Source of the DNA: Pseudoroseicyclus aestuarii
GTDB taxonomy: Bacteria; Pseudomonadota; Alphaproteobacteria; Rhodobacterales; Rhodobacteraceae
Direction: 5' to 3'
Length of the DNA: 64,000 nt
NCBI RefSeq assembly: GCF_003217255.1
Contig: NZ_QJTE01000001.1
Location: 682,001-746,000 of the forward strand
The position numbers were made by a program, and so were the translations under genes. The notes below the pieces were generated by a model that was not told where the DNA came from, searched no databases, and saw only the letters and a list, made by a program, of their open reading frames with translations. Shown here piece after piece: positions 55,951 through 63,736 of this stretch (its first letter is position 1; every line of letters begins with the position of its first letter).

Positions 55951-57327
55951 ATGCCCGAACACAGGCTCGTCGTCGTCTCCAACCGCATCCCGACCGGAGA
56001 GGCGCCGTCAGGCGGTCTCGTGGTCGCGCTGCACGACGCCCTCAAAGAGCGGGGCGGGGTCTGGATCGGCAGCTCCGGCTCGACCGCCGAGGGTGCCACC
56101 GAAGACCTTCACACCATCGCGGAAGAGCCCTACCAGCGGCTGTCCTTCGATCTGAGCGAGCAGGAGAACGAGGGCTATTACCTCGGCTATTCCAATGCCG
56201 TCCTCTGGCCGCTGTTCCACCACCGCACCGACCTGATCGCCGTCGATACGGAGCACGCGCGGATCTACCAAGAGGTGAACGCCAAGGTCGCCCGCATGGT
56301 GGCCCGCGTGGTCGGCCCCGACGACCTGATCTGGATCCAGGACTACCATTTCCTGCCGCTCGCGAGCGAGCTGCGGAAGCTGGGCGTGGACAACCGCATC
56401 GGTTTCTTCCTGCATATTCCCTTCCCGAATTCGTCGGACATGCCGGCCCTGCCGGAACGGCGCCTGATGCCGGACTGGCTCTCGGCCTATGACCTCGTGG
56501 GGCTGCAGACGCAGCGCGACGTGTCGAATGCGCTCGATTTCCTGCTGCGCGACGGCGGCGCCGAGATCCTGCTGCGCGGCCGGCTGCGGCTGGGCAATCG
56601 CCAGTTCGAGCTGCGCAGCTTTCCCATCGGGATCGACGTTGATGCCTTCGCCACCGCCTCGACCGAGAATGCCGGCGCGGGCGAGCGACTGCGCTTGGGC
56701 CCCGGCGAGAAGCTGGTGCTGGGGGTTGATCGCCTCGATTACTCCAAGGGCATCCCGAACCGGGTCGAGGCCTTTGGCGAATATCTGCGCGGGCGCCCGG
56801 ACCCCGAGCAGCGGGCGACGCTGCTGCAGATCGCGCCGCCCAGCCGCGAGAACGTCGAGGCCTATCGCGACATCCGCCACGACCTCGAGACGATCTCTGG
56901 CCGGGTCAACGGCGAGATGGCCGAGCTTGACTGGACGCCGGTGCGCTACATCCGGCGCAACGTGCCGCGCGACACGCTGGCGGGCCTCTACCGCCGGGCG
57001 GATGCCTGCCTCGTCACGCCGCTGGCGGACGGGATGAACCTGGTGGCGAAGGAATTCGTGGCCGCGCAGGATCCCGAGAATCCCGGCGTTCTCATCCTGT
57101 CGCATTTCGCCGGCGCGGCAGAGCAGCTCGACGAGGCGCTGATGGTGAACCCCTATGACGCCGTCGAGGCGGGGAAGGCGATCCAGAAGGCGCTGGACAT
57201 GCCGCTGCACGAGCGGCGCGCCCGCCATCTGAGCCTGATCCGCAGCATCCGGGACTACGATATCACCTGGTGGACCGAGGCCTATCTCGGCGCGCTGCAA
57301 GAGGCCGGGCCCCTGCGTGGATCGTGA
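55951..57327 (+). CDS. otsA: Trehalose-6-phosphate synthase
   Basis: 458 residues, GT20. N-terminal LVVVSNRIPTGEAPSGGLVVAL (glucose-6-P loop), WIQDYHFLPLASELR, GFFLHIPFPNSSDMPALPER, and C-terminal VDRLDYSKGIPNRVEAF and PLADGMNLVAKEFVAAQ (UDP-glucose site). It joins UDP-glucose and glucose-6-P. Together with otsB it makes the compatible solute trehalose; in alphaproteobacteria this pathway is a classic general-stress output. Confidence 0.94.
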   Translation: MPEHRLVVVSNRIPTGEAPSGGLVVALHDALKERGGVWIGSSGSTAEGATEDLHTIAEEPYQRLSFDLSEQENEGYYLGYSNAVLWPLFHHRTDLIAVDTEHARIYQEVNAKVARMVARVVGPDDLIWIQDYHFLPLASELRKLGVDNRIGFFLHIPFPNSSDMPALPERRLMPDWLSAYDLVGLQTQRDVSNALDFLLRDGGAEILLRGRLRLGNRQFELRSFPIGIDVDAFATASTENAGAGERLRLGPGEKLVLGVDRLDYSKGIPNRVEAFGEYLRGRPDPEQRATLLQIAPPSRENVEAYRDIRHDLETISGRVNGEMAELDWTPVRYIRRNVPRDTLAGLYRRADACLVTPLADGMNLVAKEFVAAQDPENPGVLILSHFAGAAEQLDEALMVNPYDAVEAGKAIQKALDMPLHERRARHLSLIRSIRDYDITWWTEAYLGALQEAGPLRGS

Positions 57328-57350
57328 TGCAAGAAATTTGCATCGCGTCA

Positions 57351-57375
57351 GGAACCGGGCCGCGTCTGCGGGGTT
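57351..57375 (+). promoter_or_regulatory. EcfG-like promoter after otsA
   Basis: GGAAC (57351-57355), 16-base spacer, GGTT (57372-57375). Same form as the element before otsBA. Transcription would start near 57382 and run through the 13-bp hairpin at 57430-57468 toward the BrkB-family gene. Confidence 0.55.
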
Positions 57376-57381
57376 CACCCG

Positions 57382-57470
57382 GCAGAAGAGGCGCCGTTCC
57401 CTCGTCTCTCATTCCCCGAAGCCGGTCTTGGCCGTGTCGTTCTATCATTCCCTCGGAACGACACGGCCGC
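57382..57470 (+). ncRNA. Candidate stress-induced small RNA or structured leader
   Basis: A region without an open frame, bounded by the EcfG-like promoter and the perfect hairpin. It carries three C-rich unpaired-looking stretches (TTCCCTC, ATTCCCC, ATTCCCTC), complementary to Shine-Dalgarno sequences, one of them in the hairpin loop. No T-run follows the hairpin, so it may be a 5' leader of the BrkB gene instead. Inference only. Confidence 0.35.
57430..57468. repeat. Perfect 13-bp inverted repeat
   Basis: GGCCGTGTCGTTC and GAACGACACGGCC separated by 13 bases with a CCCTC-containing loop. No mismatch. It is either an RNA stem-loop or a large operator, 98 bp before the BrkB-family gene. Confidence 0.85.
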
Positions 57471-57566
57471 CGGTAAATCGGTTTCCCCCTCACATTGCGC
57501 CGACCCGTTCCCAGCCAGCCGCGATTGCCGTAGGCTCGTAGCTTGTGACAGGTTGGAGGGGTGTCG

Positions 57567-58442
57567 ATGACCGATAGCGCGAGCGAGCGCCGGGAACGGA
57601 TCGGCGTCATCTTCAGGACGCGCCGTGTCGTCATGGGCGTCGTGGGGCTGATCGGCGATGTCCAGCTTGGCCTCATCGCCGCAGGCGTCGCTTTCTATTC
57701 GATCTTCGCGGTTTTCCCGGCCATCGCGGCGATGATCTCGGTCTTCGGCCTGCTGGCCGATCCGGCGGTCATCGAGGAGCAGCTGCAGATGATGCAGGAG
57801 CTTATCCCTGCCGAGGCCTATCTGCTGCTGGCGGATCAGGTGCGGGCGCTGGTGACGGCCGAGACGGGGGCGCTGGGGCTGACGACGCTGATCTCGATCG
57901 GCGTCGCGCTGTTCTCGGCGCGCAACGGCGTCGCCTCCCTTATTCTCGGGCTGAACCAGATCCACGACCGCCCGAACCGCGGCGGCATTCGGCATATCGT
58001 CGTCGCGATCACGCTGACTGCGACGCTGATCCTGATCGCCATCGTGGCGCTGCTGGTGATCGTGGTCGCGCCCCTGGCCCTGGCCGTCGTGCCGCTCGGC
58101 CCCTTTGCGACCCTGCTGCTCGAGGTGCTGCGCTGGTTGATCGCTCTGGCGGTGGTGCTGGCGGCGCTCGGGGTGATCTACCGCTTCGGGCCGAACATGC
58201 GCGGTTCGCGAGGGGCCTGGCTGACGCCGGGCGCGCTTCTCGTGGTCGTGCTCTGGCTGGCCGCCTCGGCGGGCTTCTCGTTCTACCTGACGAACTTCGG
58301 CAGCTACAACGAGGTCTACGGATCGCTCGGCGCGGCCGTGGCGATGCTCATGTGGCTTTATATCTCGGCGTTTCTGGTGCTGCTGGGGGCAGCCGTCAAC
58401 GTTGTCCTGCGGCGCGAGAGGCGCCGCCTGCGACAGGCGTGA
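57567..58442 (+). CDS. YihY/BrkB family inner-membrane protein
   Basis: 291 residues, about six membrane helices (LGLIAAGVAFYSIFAVFPAIAAMISVF, IVVAITLTATLILIAIVALLVIVVA, WLIALAVVLAALGVIYRFGPN, AVAMLMWLYISAFLVLLGAAVNVVL). The FYSIFAVFPA and ALGVIYRFGPN motifs define the YihY/virulence-factor BrkB family. Role unclear. ATG 57567 has GGAGG seven bases upstream; a GTG six bases earlier overlaps that site. The gene lies behind a possible stress promoter. Confidence 0.88.
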   Translation: MTDSASERRERIGVIFRTRRVVMGVVGLIGDVQLGLIAAGVAFYSIFAVFPAIAAMISVFGLLADPAVIEEQLQMMQELIPAEAYLLLADQVRALVTAETGALGLTTLISIGVALFSARNGVASLILGLNQIHDRPNRGGIRHIVVAITLTATLILIAIVALLVIVVAPLALAVVPLGPFATLLLEVLRWLIALAVVLAALGVIYRFGPNMRGSRGAWLTPGALLVVVLWLAASAGFSFYLTNFGSYNEVYGSLGAAVAMLMWLYISAFLVLLGAAVNVVLRRERRRLRQA

Positions 58443-58443
58443 C

Positions 58444-58469
58444 GGCCCGGGCGCCCGCGCGCCCGGGCC
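58444..58469. terminator. Hairpin between convergent BrkB-family and phyR genes
   Basis: Arms GGCCCGGGCGC and GCGCCCGGGCC, 11 bp, 4-base loop, no T-run. It lies between the two stop codons. Confidence 0.6.
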
Positions 58470-58476
58470 AATCCGA

Positions 58477-59298
58477 TCAGTCGTGCAGCGGCTGGGTTGA
58501 GGAGAAGAACATCGCCTGGCTGACTGCGGAGCGCACCTGCTCTTCGCCGTAGGGCTTGGAGATCAGGAAGGCCGGCTCGGGCCGTTCGCCGGTCAGCAGC
58601 CGCTCGGGGAAGGCGGTGATGAAGATCACCGGCAGCGAGCCATGCTTCTCGAGGATGTCGCGCACGGCATCGATGCCGGAGCTGTTGTCCGCGAGCTGGA
58701 TGTCGGCGAGGACCAGGTCCGGCTTTTCCTCGCCGGCGAGGCGCACGGCATCGTCGCGCGTCCGGGCAACGCCGGTGATCGCATGACCCATGTCCGAGAC
58801 GATGGACTGCAGATCCATGGCGATGATCGCCTCGTCCTCGATCACGAGGATCTTGCCGGAGATCGAATCCTCCATCTCCTGCCGCGCAAGGTCGAGAAGA
58901 TGCTTGGCCTCGGATTCCTCGACCTGCATCACCATGGCGATCTCGCCGGTCGAGAATTCCTCGATGGTGTGCAGAAGCAGCGCCTCGCGCGTGTTCGGCG
59001 TCAGCTTCGCGAGGTGGGCTTGCGCGGCGGCGGCAAGGCCGCTCTCGTTTTCATCGAGGCCGGCGACGGGCGCGCCCGAGCTGTCCCAGATGCTGTGGAA
59101 GACGCGGAAGAGGGCGACGCGCGGGCTGGCCGAATGATCGAAGATCGACCGATCTTCGAGGATGGCTTCCAGCGTGGCGGCGGCGTAGGTGTCGCCACTG
59201 GTCTGGTTGCCCGTCAGCGCGCGCGCGTAGCGTCTCAGATAGGGCAGTTCGTTCCCGATCAGCTTCGCAAGATCCGGCGCGGCGGTCGTGGTGTTCAT
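58477..59298 (-). CDS. phyR: General stress response regulator PhyR
   Basis: 273 residues. About 1-135 are a sigma-factor-like domain (ELPYLRRYARALTGNQ, LTPNTREALLLHTIEEFSTGEIAMVM) that binds NepR. About 148-270 are a receiver with E154-D155, phospho-acceptor D199 (LVLADIQLADN), T-site VIFITAF and SKPYGE. When phosphorylated it takes NepR off EcfG by partner switching. I start at ATG 59298; an in-frame upstream ATG at 59493 would run back through the promoter region and into nepR. Divergent from nepR-ecfG, as in most alphaproteobacteria. Confidence 0.96.
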   Translation of the reverse strand: MNTTTAAPDLAKLIGNELPYLRRYARALTGNQTSGDTYAAATLEAILEDRSIFDHSASPRVALFRVFHSIWDSSGAPVAGLDENESGLAAAAQAHLAKLTPNTREALLLHTIEEFSTGEIAMVMQVEESEAKHLLDLARQEMEDSISGKILVIEDEAIIAMDLQSIVSDMGHAITGVARTRDDAVRLAGEEKPDLVLADIQLADNSSGIDAVRDILEKHGSLPVIFITAFPERLLTGERPEPAFLISKPYGEEQVRSAVSQAMFFSSTQPLHD

Positions 59299-59330
59299 GA
59301 GGTCAGCGTTCCCGATTTCCGACTTTTTCT

Positions 59331-59363
59331 GGAACCGAACACCGGCGGAGGCATTGTGGTTCC
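59331..59363. promoter_or_regulatory. Overlapping divergent EcfG-like promoters of phyR and nepR-ecfG
   Basis: Plus strand: GGAAC 59331-59335, N16, CATT 59352-59355. Minus strand: GGAAC 59363-59359, N17, TGTT 59341-59338. The two face each other, so the -10 of each lies inside the other promoter. Each differs from the EcfG consensus at one -10 base. This would give autoregulation of both arms. Confidence 0.6.
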
Positions 59364-59429
59364 ACGAATGCGCCCACACAAGCTTTTGTAGTGGGACCCA
59401 GCGCGGCAAGAACAAGGTTGCTTCACTCG

Positions 59430-59618
59430 ATGACACAGAAAGATCCGCGGTCGGCGCGTGGAGAAGATATTGACGCGCATCTGAAACGGGCATTCAGAGA
59501 GATCACGGACGAGGGGCTGCCTGACCGCTTCTCCAGCCTCCTAGAGCGTCTGCGCGAGGGGCAGGAGCCTGAGGGTGCAGCAAGCACCGCCGGTCAGAGT
59601 TCAGAAGGCGAGGCATGA
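59430..59618 (+). CDS. nepR: Anti-sigma factor NepR
   Basis: 62 residues. The NepR core IDAHLKRAFREITDEGLPDRFSSLLERL (two short helices) is intact, with the family's disordered charged tails. It holds EcfG inactive until PhyR-P displaces it. I start at ATG 59430 (MTQKDPRSARGED), as upstream residues are not family-like. Its stop overlaps the ecfG start (ATGA). The ribosome site is weak, which may keep NepR limiting. Confidence 0.93.
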   Translation: MTQKDPRSARGEDIDAHLKRAFREITDEGLPDRFSSLLERLREGQEPEGAASTAGQSSEGEA

Positions 59619-60175
59619 TGACAGCACGCGATCCGCGCGACGAGCTGGTGGAGCACCTGCCAGCCATGCGCGCCTTTGCCCTGTCGCTCACGCGGAACGG
59701 GGCGCAGGCGGACGATCTGGTGCAGGACACCGTCGTCAAGGCCTGGACCAACTTCGACAAGTTCAAACCCGGCACCAACCTGCGGGCCTGGCTTTTCACG
59801 ATTCTGCGCAACACCTTCTATTCCGGGCGCCGCAAGGCGCAGCGCGAGGTTCCCGACGTCGACGGTGTCTTCACCGCGAGCCTTGCCGAGAAGCCCGCGC
59901 ATGACGGTCGTCTGCAGATGAACGATTTCCTGCGGGCCTTCGCCAAGCTGCCGGACGAACAGCGCGAGGCGCTGGCCCTCGTCGGGGCCTCCGGCTTCTC
60001 CTACGAGGAAGCGGCGGACATGTGCGGCGTGGCCATCGGCACGATCAAGAGCCGCGCCAACCGGGCCCGCGTCAGACTGTCCGAGCTTCTGGGTCTCGGC
60101 GACGAGAACGCCCTCGAGATGACGGATGAGGCGACGGTCGCGGTGCTTGCCTCGAATGGTGGGCAGCACTTGTGA
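59615..60175 (+). CDS. ecfG: EcfG-family general stress sigma factor
   Basis: 186 residues. Region 2 (FALSLTRNGAQADDLVQDTVVKAW, LRAWLFTILRNTFYS) recognises the -10; region 4 (LPDEQREALALVGASGFSYEEAADM, GTIKSRANRARVRL) recognises the -35. It lacks an anti-sigma-type membrane partner, using NepR instead. It directs transcription of stress genes at GGAAC-N16/17-CGTT-like promoters. The stop overlaps the GTG start of the downstream kinase gene. Confidence 0.95.
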   Translation: MMTARDPRDELVEHLPAMRAFALSLTRNGAQADDLVQDTVVKAWTNFDKFKPGTNLRAWLFTILRNTFYSGRRKAQREVPDVDGVFTASLAEKPAHDGRLQMNDFLRAFAKLPDEQREALALVGASGFSYEEAADMCGVAIGTIKSRANRARVRLSELLGLGDENALEMTDEATVAVLASNGGQHL

Positions 60176-61923
60176 CCTTCGGCAGGGCGGGGTCGACCTC
60201 GGGCGCAGATGACCAGCGCCCGGACCGCCCCCGCGGGCTGGTCGTTCGCATTGTCAGCTTTCTCTCGCTGGCCCTGCTGCCGATCGGCCTGATCGCCGTG
60301 GTGCAGACCCGCGAATTCCAGCAGGAATCGGCCCGCAGGTCCGAGCTTTCGCTGCTTGCGATGACGGGGCAGGCGGCGGCGCCGGTCGATAACCTTCTGC
60401 AACGCACTCAGGGCGTCGCCGAGGCCATCGGCCTCGCCATCGACGATTTCGACAATCCGGCGCTCTGCTCGGACTACCTTGCCGCCTATATCGAGGATCG
60501 ACGCCTCTACGCGGCCATCGGCTTCGTCTCGACCGGCGGGGTCATGCGCTGCTCCTCGCGCGACGTGGTGGTGGATCTGTCAGGTACCGAGCTGTTCGAG
60601 CGGATGAGCGCCGGCGCGCAGGTCGTCGTGGCGCCGGGCCGGGGCGAGCTGTCCTATCGCGAGCCGGTCGTGAACGTCGTCACCCCGATGATACGCGACG
60701 GCGCGCTGCAGGGCTTTGTCCTTATTGCCATCCCGCAGCGCCGCTTCGCCCAGCGGGCGCCCGAGGCGCTGGAAGAGGGCGAGACCCTCGTGCAGCTGGT
60801 GATCTACAACCGCGAGGGCGAGATCCTCAGCGCGCTCGATCCCGACCGGCCCGTCGCCGAGCTTCTGCCGGGCGGAACTGACCTCAATCAGCGCACGGCC
60901 CTGGTGCCGACCACCGAAAGCCTGACCACCGACTGGGACGGTCGCCGTATCATCGCGGCCCAGCCGCTTCTGGCGGGATCGGTCTACGCGCTGGGGGTCT
61001 GGCGTCAGCCGTCCCTCTACGGCGGGGCCTGGGCGGCCTCGCTCTTTCCGCTGCTGATGTGGCTGGCCAGCCTTCTGGTGGCCTACTACGCCGTTCACCG
61101 GCTGGTGATCCGGCACGTCCGCCGGCTGGGCCGGACCATGCGCCGCTTTGCCACCGACCGGCAGCTGCCCGAGGAACCGTCTCACCACGAGATGACGGGC
61201 GAGCTGCGCGAGATCGAGGACGAGTTCCGGCAGATGGCCGACAGCATCCTGCGCGACGAGGCCGCCGCCGAGGACCGCCTGCGCGAGCGCGGGGTCCTGC
61301 TCAAGGAAGTGCACCACAGAGTCAAGAACAACCTGCAGCTGATCTCCTCGATCATGTCGATGCAGATGCGGCGGATCCCCGATCCGCAGATGCGCTCCGT
61401 GCTCGAGCGGCTGCAGGACCGTGTGCTCGGCCTCGCCACCATTCACCGCACGCTTTACGAAAGCGAGCATGTCGGGCGGGTCGATGCCGGCCGCCTCCTG
61501 CGCGAGATCGTGGCCCAGCAGTTCCATGGCGAAGCCGCCGATCTCGACCTGCAGTTCGAGCTTCAGTCGCTCGAGCTTCTGCCCGATCAGGCGGTGCCGC
61601 TGTCGCTGCTGGTTTCGGAGGCTGTCGCCAATGCGCTGACCAACATCGGCGCCCAGCCCGGAGAGGCCCCCTGGCTGAAGGTCGGTCTCGCCGCACTCGA
61701 CGAGGACAATGCCCGTGTCGAGGTGGTCAATTCCACCGATGGCAGTGCGGCCCATGCCGCCGCAGCGGGCAAAAGCGGTCGAGGTCTGGGCATGAACCTG
61801 ATACAGGCCTTCTCGGCGCAGCTCGGTGGGCCTTGCCGCATCGAGATCGGCGAGGACCAGAGCTACAAGCTGCAGACGACCTTCCCGATCCGGGCCATGC
61901 AATTCGAGCCACAGGATTACTGA
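60172..61923 (+). CDS. HisKA_2-type membrane sensor kinase, PhyK-like
   Basis: 583 residues from GTG 60172, overlapping the ecfG stop (GTGA). Helix about 24-45, a periplasmic Cache-like sensor about 46-275, second helix about 280-305, HAMP-like linker, then HisKA_2 with phospho-His in LLKEVHHRVKNNLQLISSIMSMQM and an HATPase (LLVSEAVANALTN, GRGLGMNLIQAFSAQLGG). Kinases of this class phosphorylate PhyR. Its place in the nepR-ecfG operon makes it the prime candidate here; the signal is unknown. Confidence 0.9.
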   Translation: MTFGRAGSTSGADDQRPDRPRGLVVRIVSFLSLALLPIGLIAVVQTREFQQESARRSELSLLAMTGQAAAPVDNLLQRTQGVAEAIGLAIDDFDNPALCSDYLAAYIEDRRLYAAIGFVSTGGVMRCSSRDVVVDLSGTELFERMSAGAQVVVAPGRGELSYREPVVNVVTPMIRDGALQGFVLIAIPQRRFAQRAPEALEEGETLVQLVIYNREGEILSALDPDRPVAELLPGGTDLNQRTALVPTTESLTTDWDGRRIIAAQPLLAGSVYALGVWRQPSLYGGAWAASLFPLLMWLASLLVAYYAVHRLVIRHVRRLGRTMRRFATDRQLPEEPSHHEMTGELREIEDEFRQMADSILRDEAAAEDRLRERGVLLKEVHHRVKNNLQLISSIMSMQMRRIPDPQMRSVLERLQDRVLGLATIHRTLYESEHVGRVDAGRLLREIVAQQFHGEAADLDLQFELQSLELLPDQAVPLSLLVSEAVANALTNIGAQPGEAPWLKVGLAALDEDNARVEVVNSTDGSAAHAAAAGKSGRGLGMNLIQAFSAQLGGPCRIEIGEDQSYKLQTTFPIRAMQFEPQDY

Positions 61924-61924
61924 C

Positions 61925-63568
61925 GTGAGCCTCGCCACGGCCCAGGCTGCCGATCCGGTGCAGTCGGACATCCTCAAGGACCGGGCCGCCCCCGCGCCGC
62001 CGGGCGCGCCGCCGCGTGTCCTGATCACCGCCAGCGAAGCCTACCCAGAATTCGAGCGCCGGTTCCTGAACGCGAAGCGCCGCGTGCGCATGTGCTTCCG
62101 GGTCTTCGACCCTTTCACGCGCCTGCGCTCGGACGAGGCGCGGGCCATCGGCGCTGACTGGTACGACCTGATCGTGCACAAGCTGCGCCAGGGCCTCGAC
62201 GTTGAGTTGACGATCACGGATTTCGATCCCATCGCAGTCACGCCGTTGCACGCGGCGACTTGGGACAGCATCCGCGCCATGGTCGCGGCCGAGGAGGCGG
62301 CGGGTGCCGCCGGGCCCGAGGGGATCGGCCGTCTGATCCTGCGCCCGGGTATGCATCCCGCCCGCGTCGGCACGGTGCCGCGGCTGCTGCTGTCGCTGCG
62401 CAGCTACGGCGAGGTCGCGCGCCTGACGCACCGGCTGAACCGCCTGCCGATGCCCGAGCGGATCGAGCAGCTGCGCACCCGCCCGGGCCTGCGCCAGCAC
62501 GTCGCCTGGCGGCCCGAGGGCAAGCTGCGCCCGCGCCTCACGCCGGTGCCGGAGTTCTTTCCCGTCACCCATCACCAGAAGATCGCCATCTTCGACGACG
62601 ACTGGCTTTACGTCGGCGGCCTCGATCTCGACGAGCGGCGCTTCGACGACTGGGCGCACGAGCGTCCGGCGCAGGAGACCTGGCACGACGTGCAGCTTCT
62701 GGTGCAGGGCAGGGCGGTGCAGGACGCCCATCGGCATCTCGACACTTTCCTGCGCGTGAACAGCGGGCAGGAAAGGCCCGTTCCGACGGGCCAACTGCTG
62801 CGCACGCTCTCCTCCCGCCGCCGCTTTCCGGTCCTGCGGATGAGCCCCGCCCCCGCGGTGCAGGAGCTTGAGCAGGCGCATCTCGACCAGATCACCGTCG
62901 CCCGCGATCTTCTCTATATCGAGACGCAGTTCCTGCGCGATCGCGGCATCGCCCGCGCGCTGGCCCGGGCGGGTCGCCGGCAGCCAGGCCTCGGACTGAT
63001 CGTCGTCCTGCCCGCGGCCCCCGAGACGGCGGCCTTCGAGGCGCCGCGCGCGGATGCGAAGTACGGCGAATACCTTCAGGCCCGCTGCATCGAGAAGATA
63101 CGGCGCGCTTTCGGCGACCGGGTGCTTTTCGTTTCCCCCGCGGGCAAGCGCCGCGCGGACGAGACCGATCACGGCCCCCGGGCCAAGCTGTTCAAGGCGC
63201 CGATCATCTACGTGCATGCGAAGGTCGCCATCGGCGATACCGACAGCGCCATCGTCTCATCGGCCAATCTCAACGGGCGCAGCCTTCACTGGGACACCGA
63301 GGCGGGTCTGCGTCTGCGCGCCGCGGACTACGGCCCCGATGCCGTGCGCGATATCCGGACCGCCTGCATGACGCATTGGATGGGCGAGGCAGGCCCGCCC
63401 CGCGACGGGGAAACCGGCCCCGAAGTCGTCGCCCGCTGGCGCGCCCAGGTGCGGGCAGACAGCGCGCGCGAGCCCTCGACGCGCGAGCAGTTCCTGCTGC
63501 CTTACGTCCTGCGTCCGGCCCTGCGGATCGCCCGCAACATGCCGGGCGTGCCGGAATCCATGGTCTGA
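61925..63568 (+). CDS. Phospholipase D superfamily protein, two HKD motifs
   Basis: 547 residues from GTG 61925, one base after the kinase stop. Both catalytic HxKx4D motifs are present: HHQKIAIFDDDWLYVGGLDLDERRFDDW and HAKVAIGDTDSAIVSSANLNGRSLHWDTEAG, with the downstream Asn/Asp typical of true PLD enzymes. No signal peptide and no N-terminal helices, unlike cardiolipin synthases. It probably acts on phospholipids at the inner face of the membrane. Being fourth in the sigma operon it is likely stress-induced. Confidence 0.88.
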   Translation: MSLATAQAADPVQSDILKDRAAPAPPGAPPRVLITASEAYPEFERRFLNAKRRVRMCFRVFDPFTRLRSDEARAIGADWYDLIVHKLRQGLDVELTITDFDPIAVTPLHAATWDSIRAMVAAEEAAGAAGPEGIGRLILRPGMHPARVGTVPRLLLSLRSYGEVARLTHRLNRLPMPERIEQLRTRPGLRQHVAWRPEGKLRPRLTPVPEFFPVTHHQKIAIFDDDWLYVGGLDLDERRFDDWAHERPAQETWHDVQLLVQGRAVQDAHRHLDTFLRVNSGQERPVPTGQLLRTLSSRRRFPVLRMSPAPAVQELEQAHLDQITVARDLLYIETQFLRDRGIARALARAGRRQPGLGLIVVLPAAPETAAFEAPRADAKYGEYLQARCIEKIRRAFGDRVLFVSPAGKRRADETDHGPRAKLFKAPIIYVHAKVAIGDTDSAIVSSANLNGRSLHWDTEAGLRLRAADYGPDAVRDIRTACMTHWMGEAGPPRDGETGPEVVARWRAQVRADSAREPSTREQFLLPYVLRPALRIARNMPGVPESMV

Positions 63569-63590
63569 TCCTCGACGCGAGAGAGCGTAC

Positions 63591-63615
63591 GGAACCGTAA
63601 CGAGGCCGGGTGGTT
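63591..63615 (+). promoter_or_regulatory. EcfG-like promoter before the small membrane peptide
   Basis: GGAAC (63591-63595), 16-base spacer, GGTT (63612-63615), the third element of this exact form in the right part of the window. The ATG at 63650 lies about 28 bases after the expected start of transcription. Confidence 0.6.
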
Positions 63616-63649
63616 CGTCTGGAGACAGGGCAGCCTGCAGGAGACGCAG

Positions 63650-63736
63650 ATGACCATCGGAGCGATGGTCCTTGCCCTGGCGGCCGTGGTCGTCATCGCC
63701 TTTCTGATCTTCCTTCTCACGGGTGGGGGGCAGTAG
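63650..63736 (+). CDS. 28-residue single-helix membrane peptide
   Basis: It begins MTIGAMVLALAAVVVIAF and ends LLTGGGQ, with about 20 consecutive hydrophobic residues. AGGAG seven bases before the ATG at 63650 is one of the best ribosome sites in the region, and an EcfG-like promoter precedes it. Stress-induced single-helix peptides of this size are known in bacteria; the function is unknown. Confidence 0.65.
   Translation: MTIGAMVLALAAVVVIAFLIFLLTGGGQ

Noticed and set aside
57455-57480. Another GGAAC near the hairpin as a promoter
   Set aside because: No CGTT/GGTT-like element at 15-18 bases; the GGAAC is part of the inverted repeat arm.
59299-59493. 65-residue N-terminal extension of PhyR
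   Set aside because: It reads back through the divergent promoter and into nepR; the known PhyR N-terminus matches ATG 59298.
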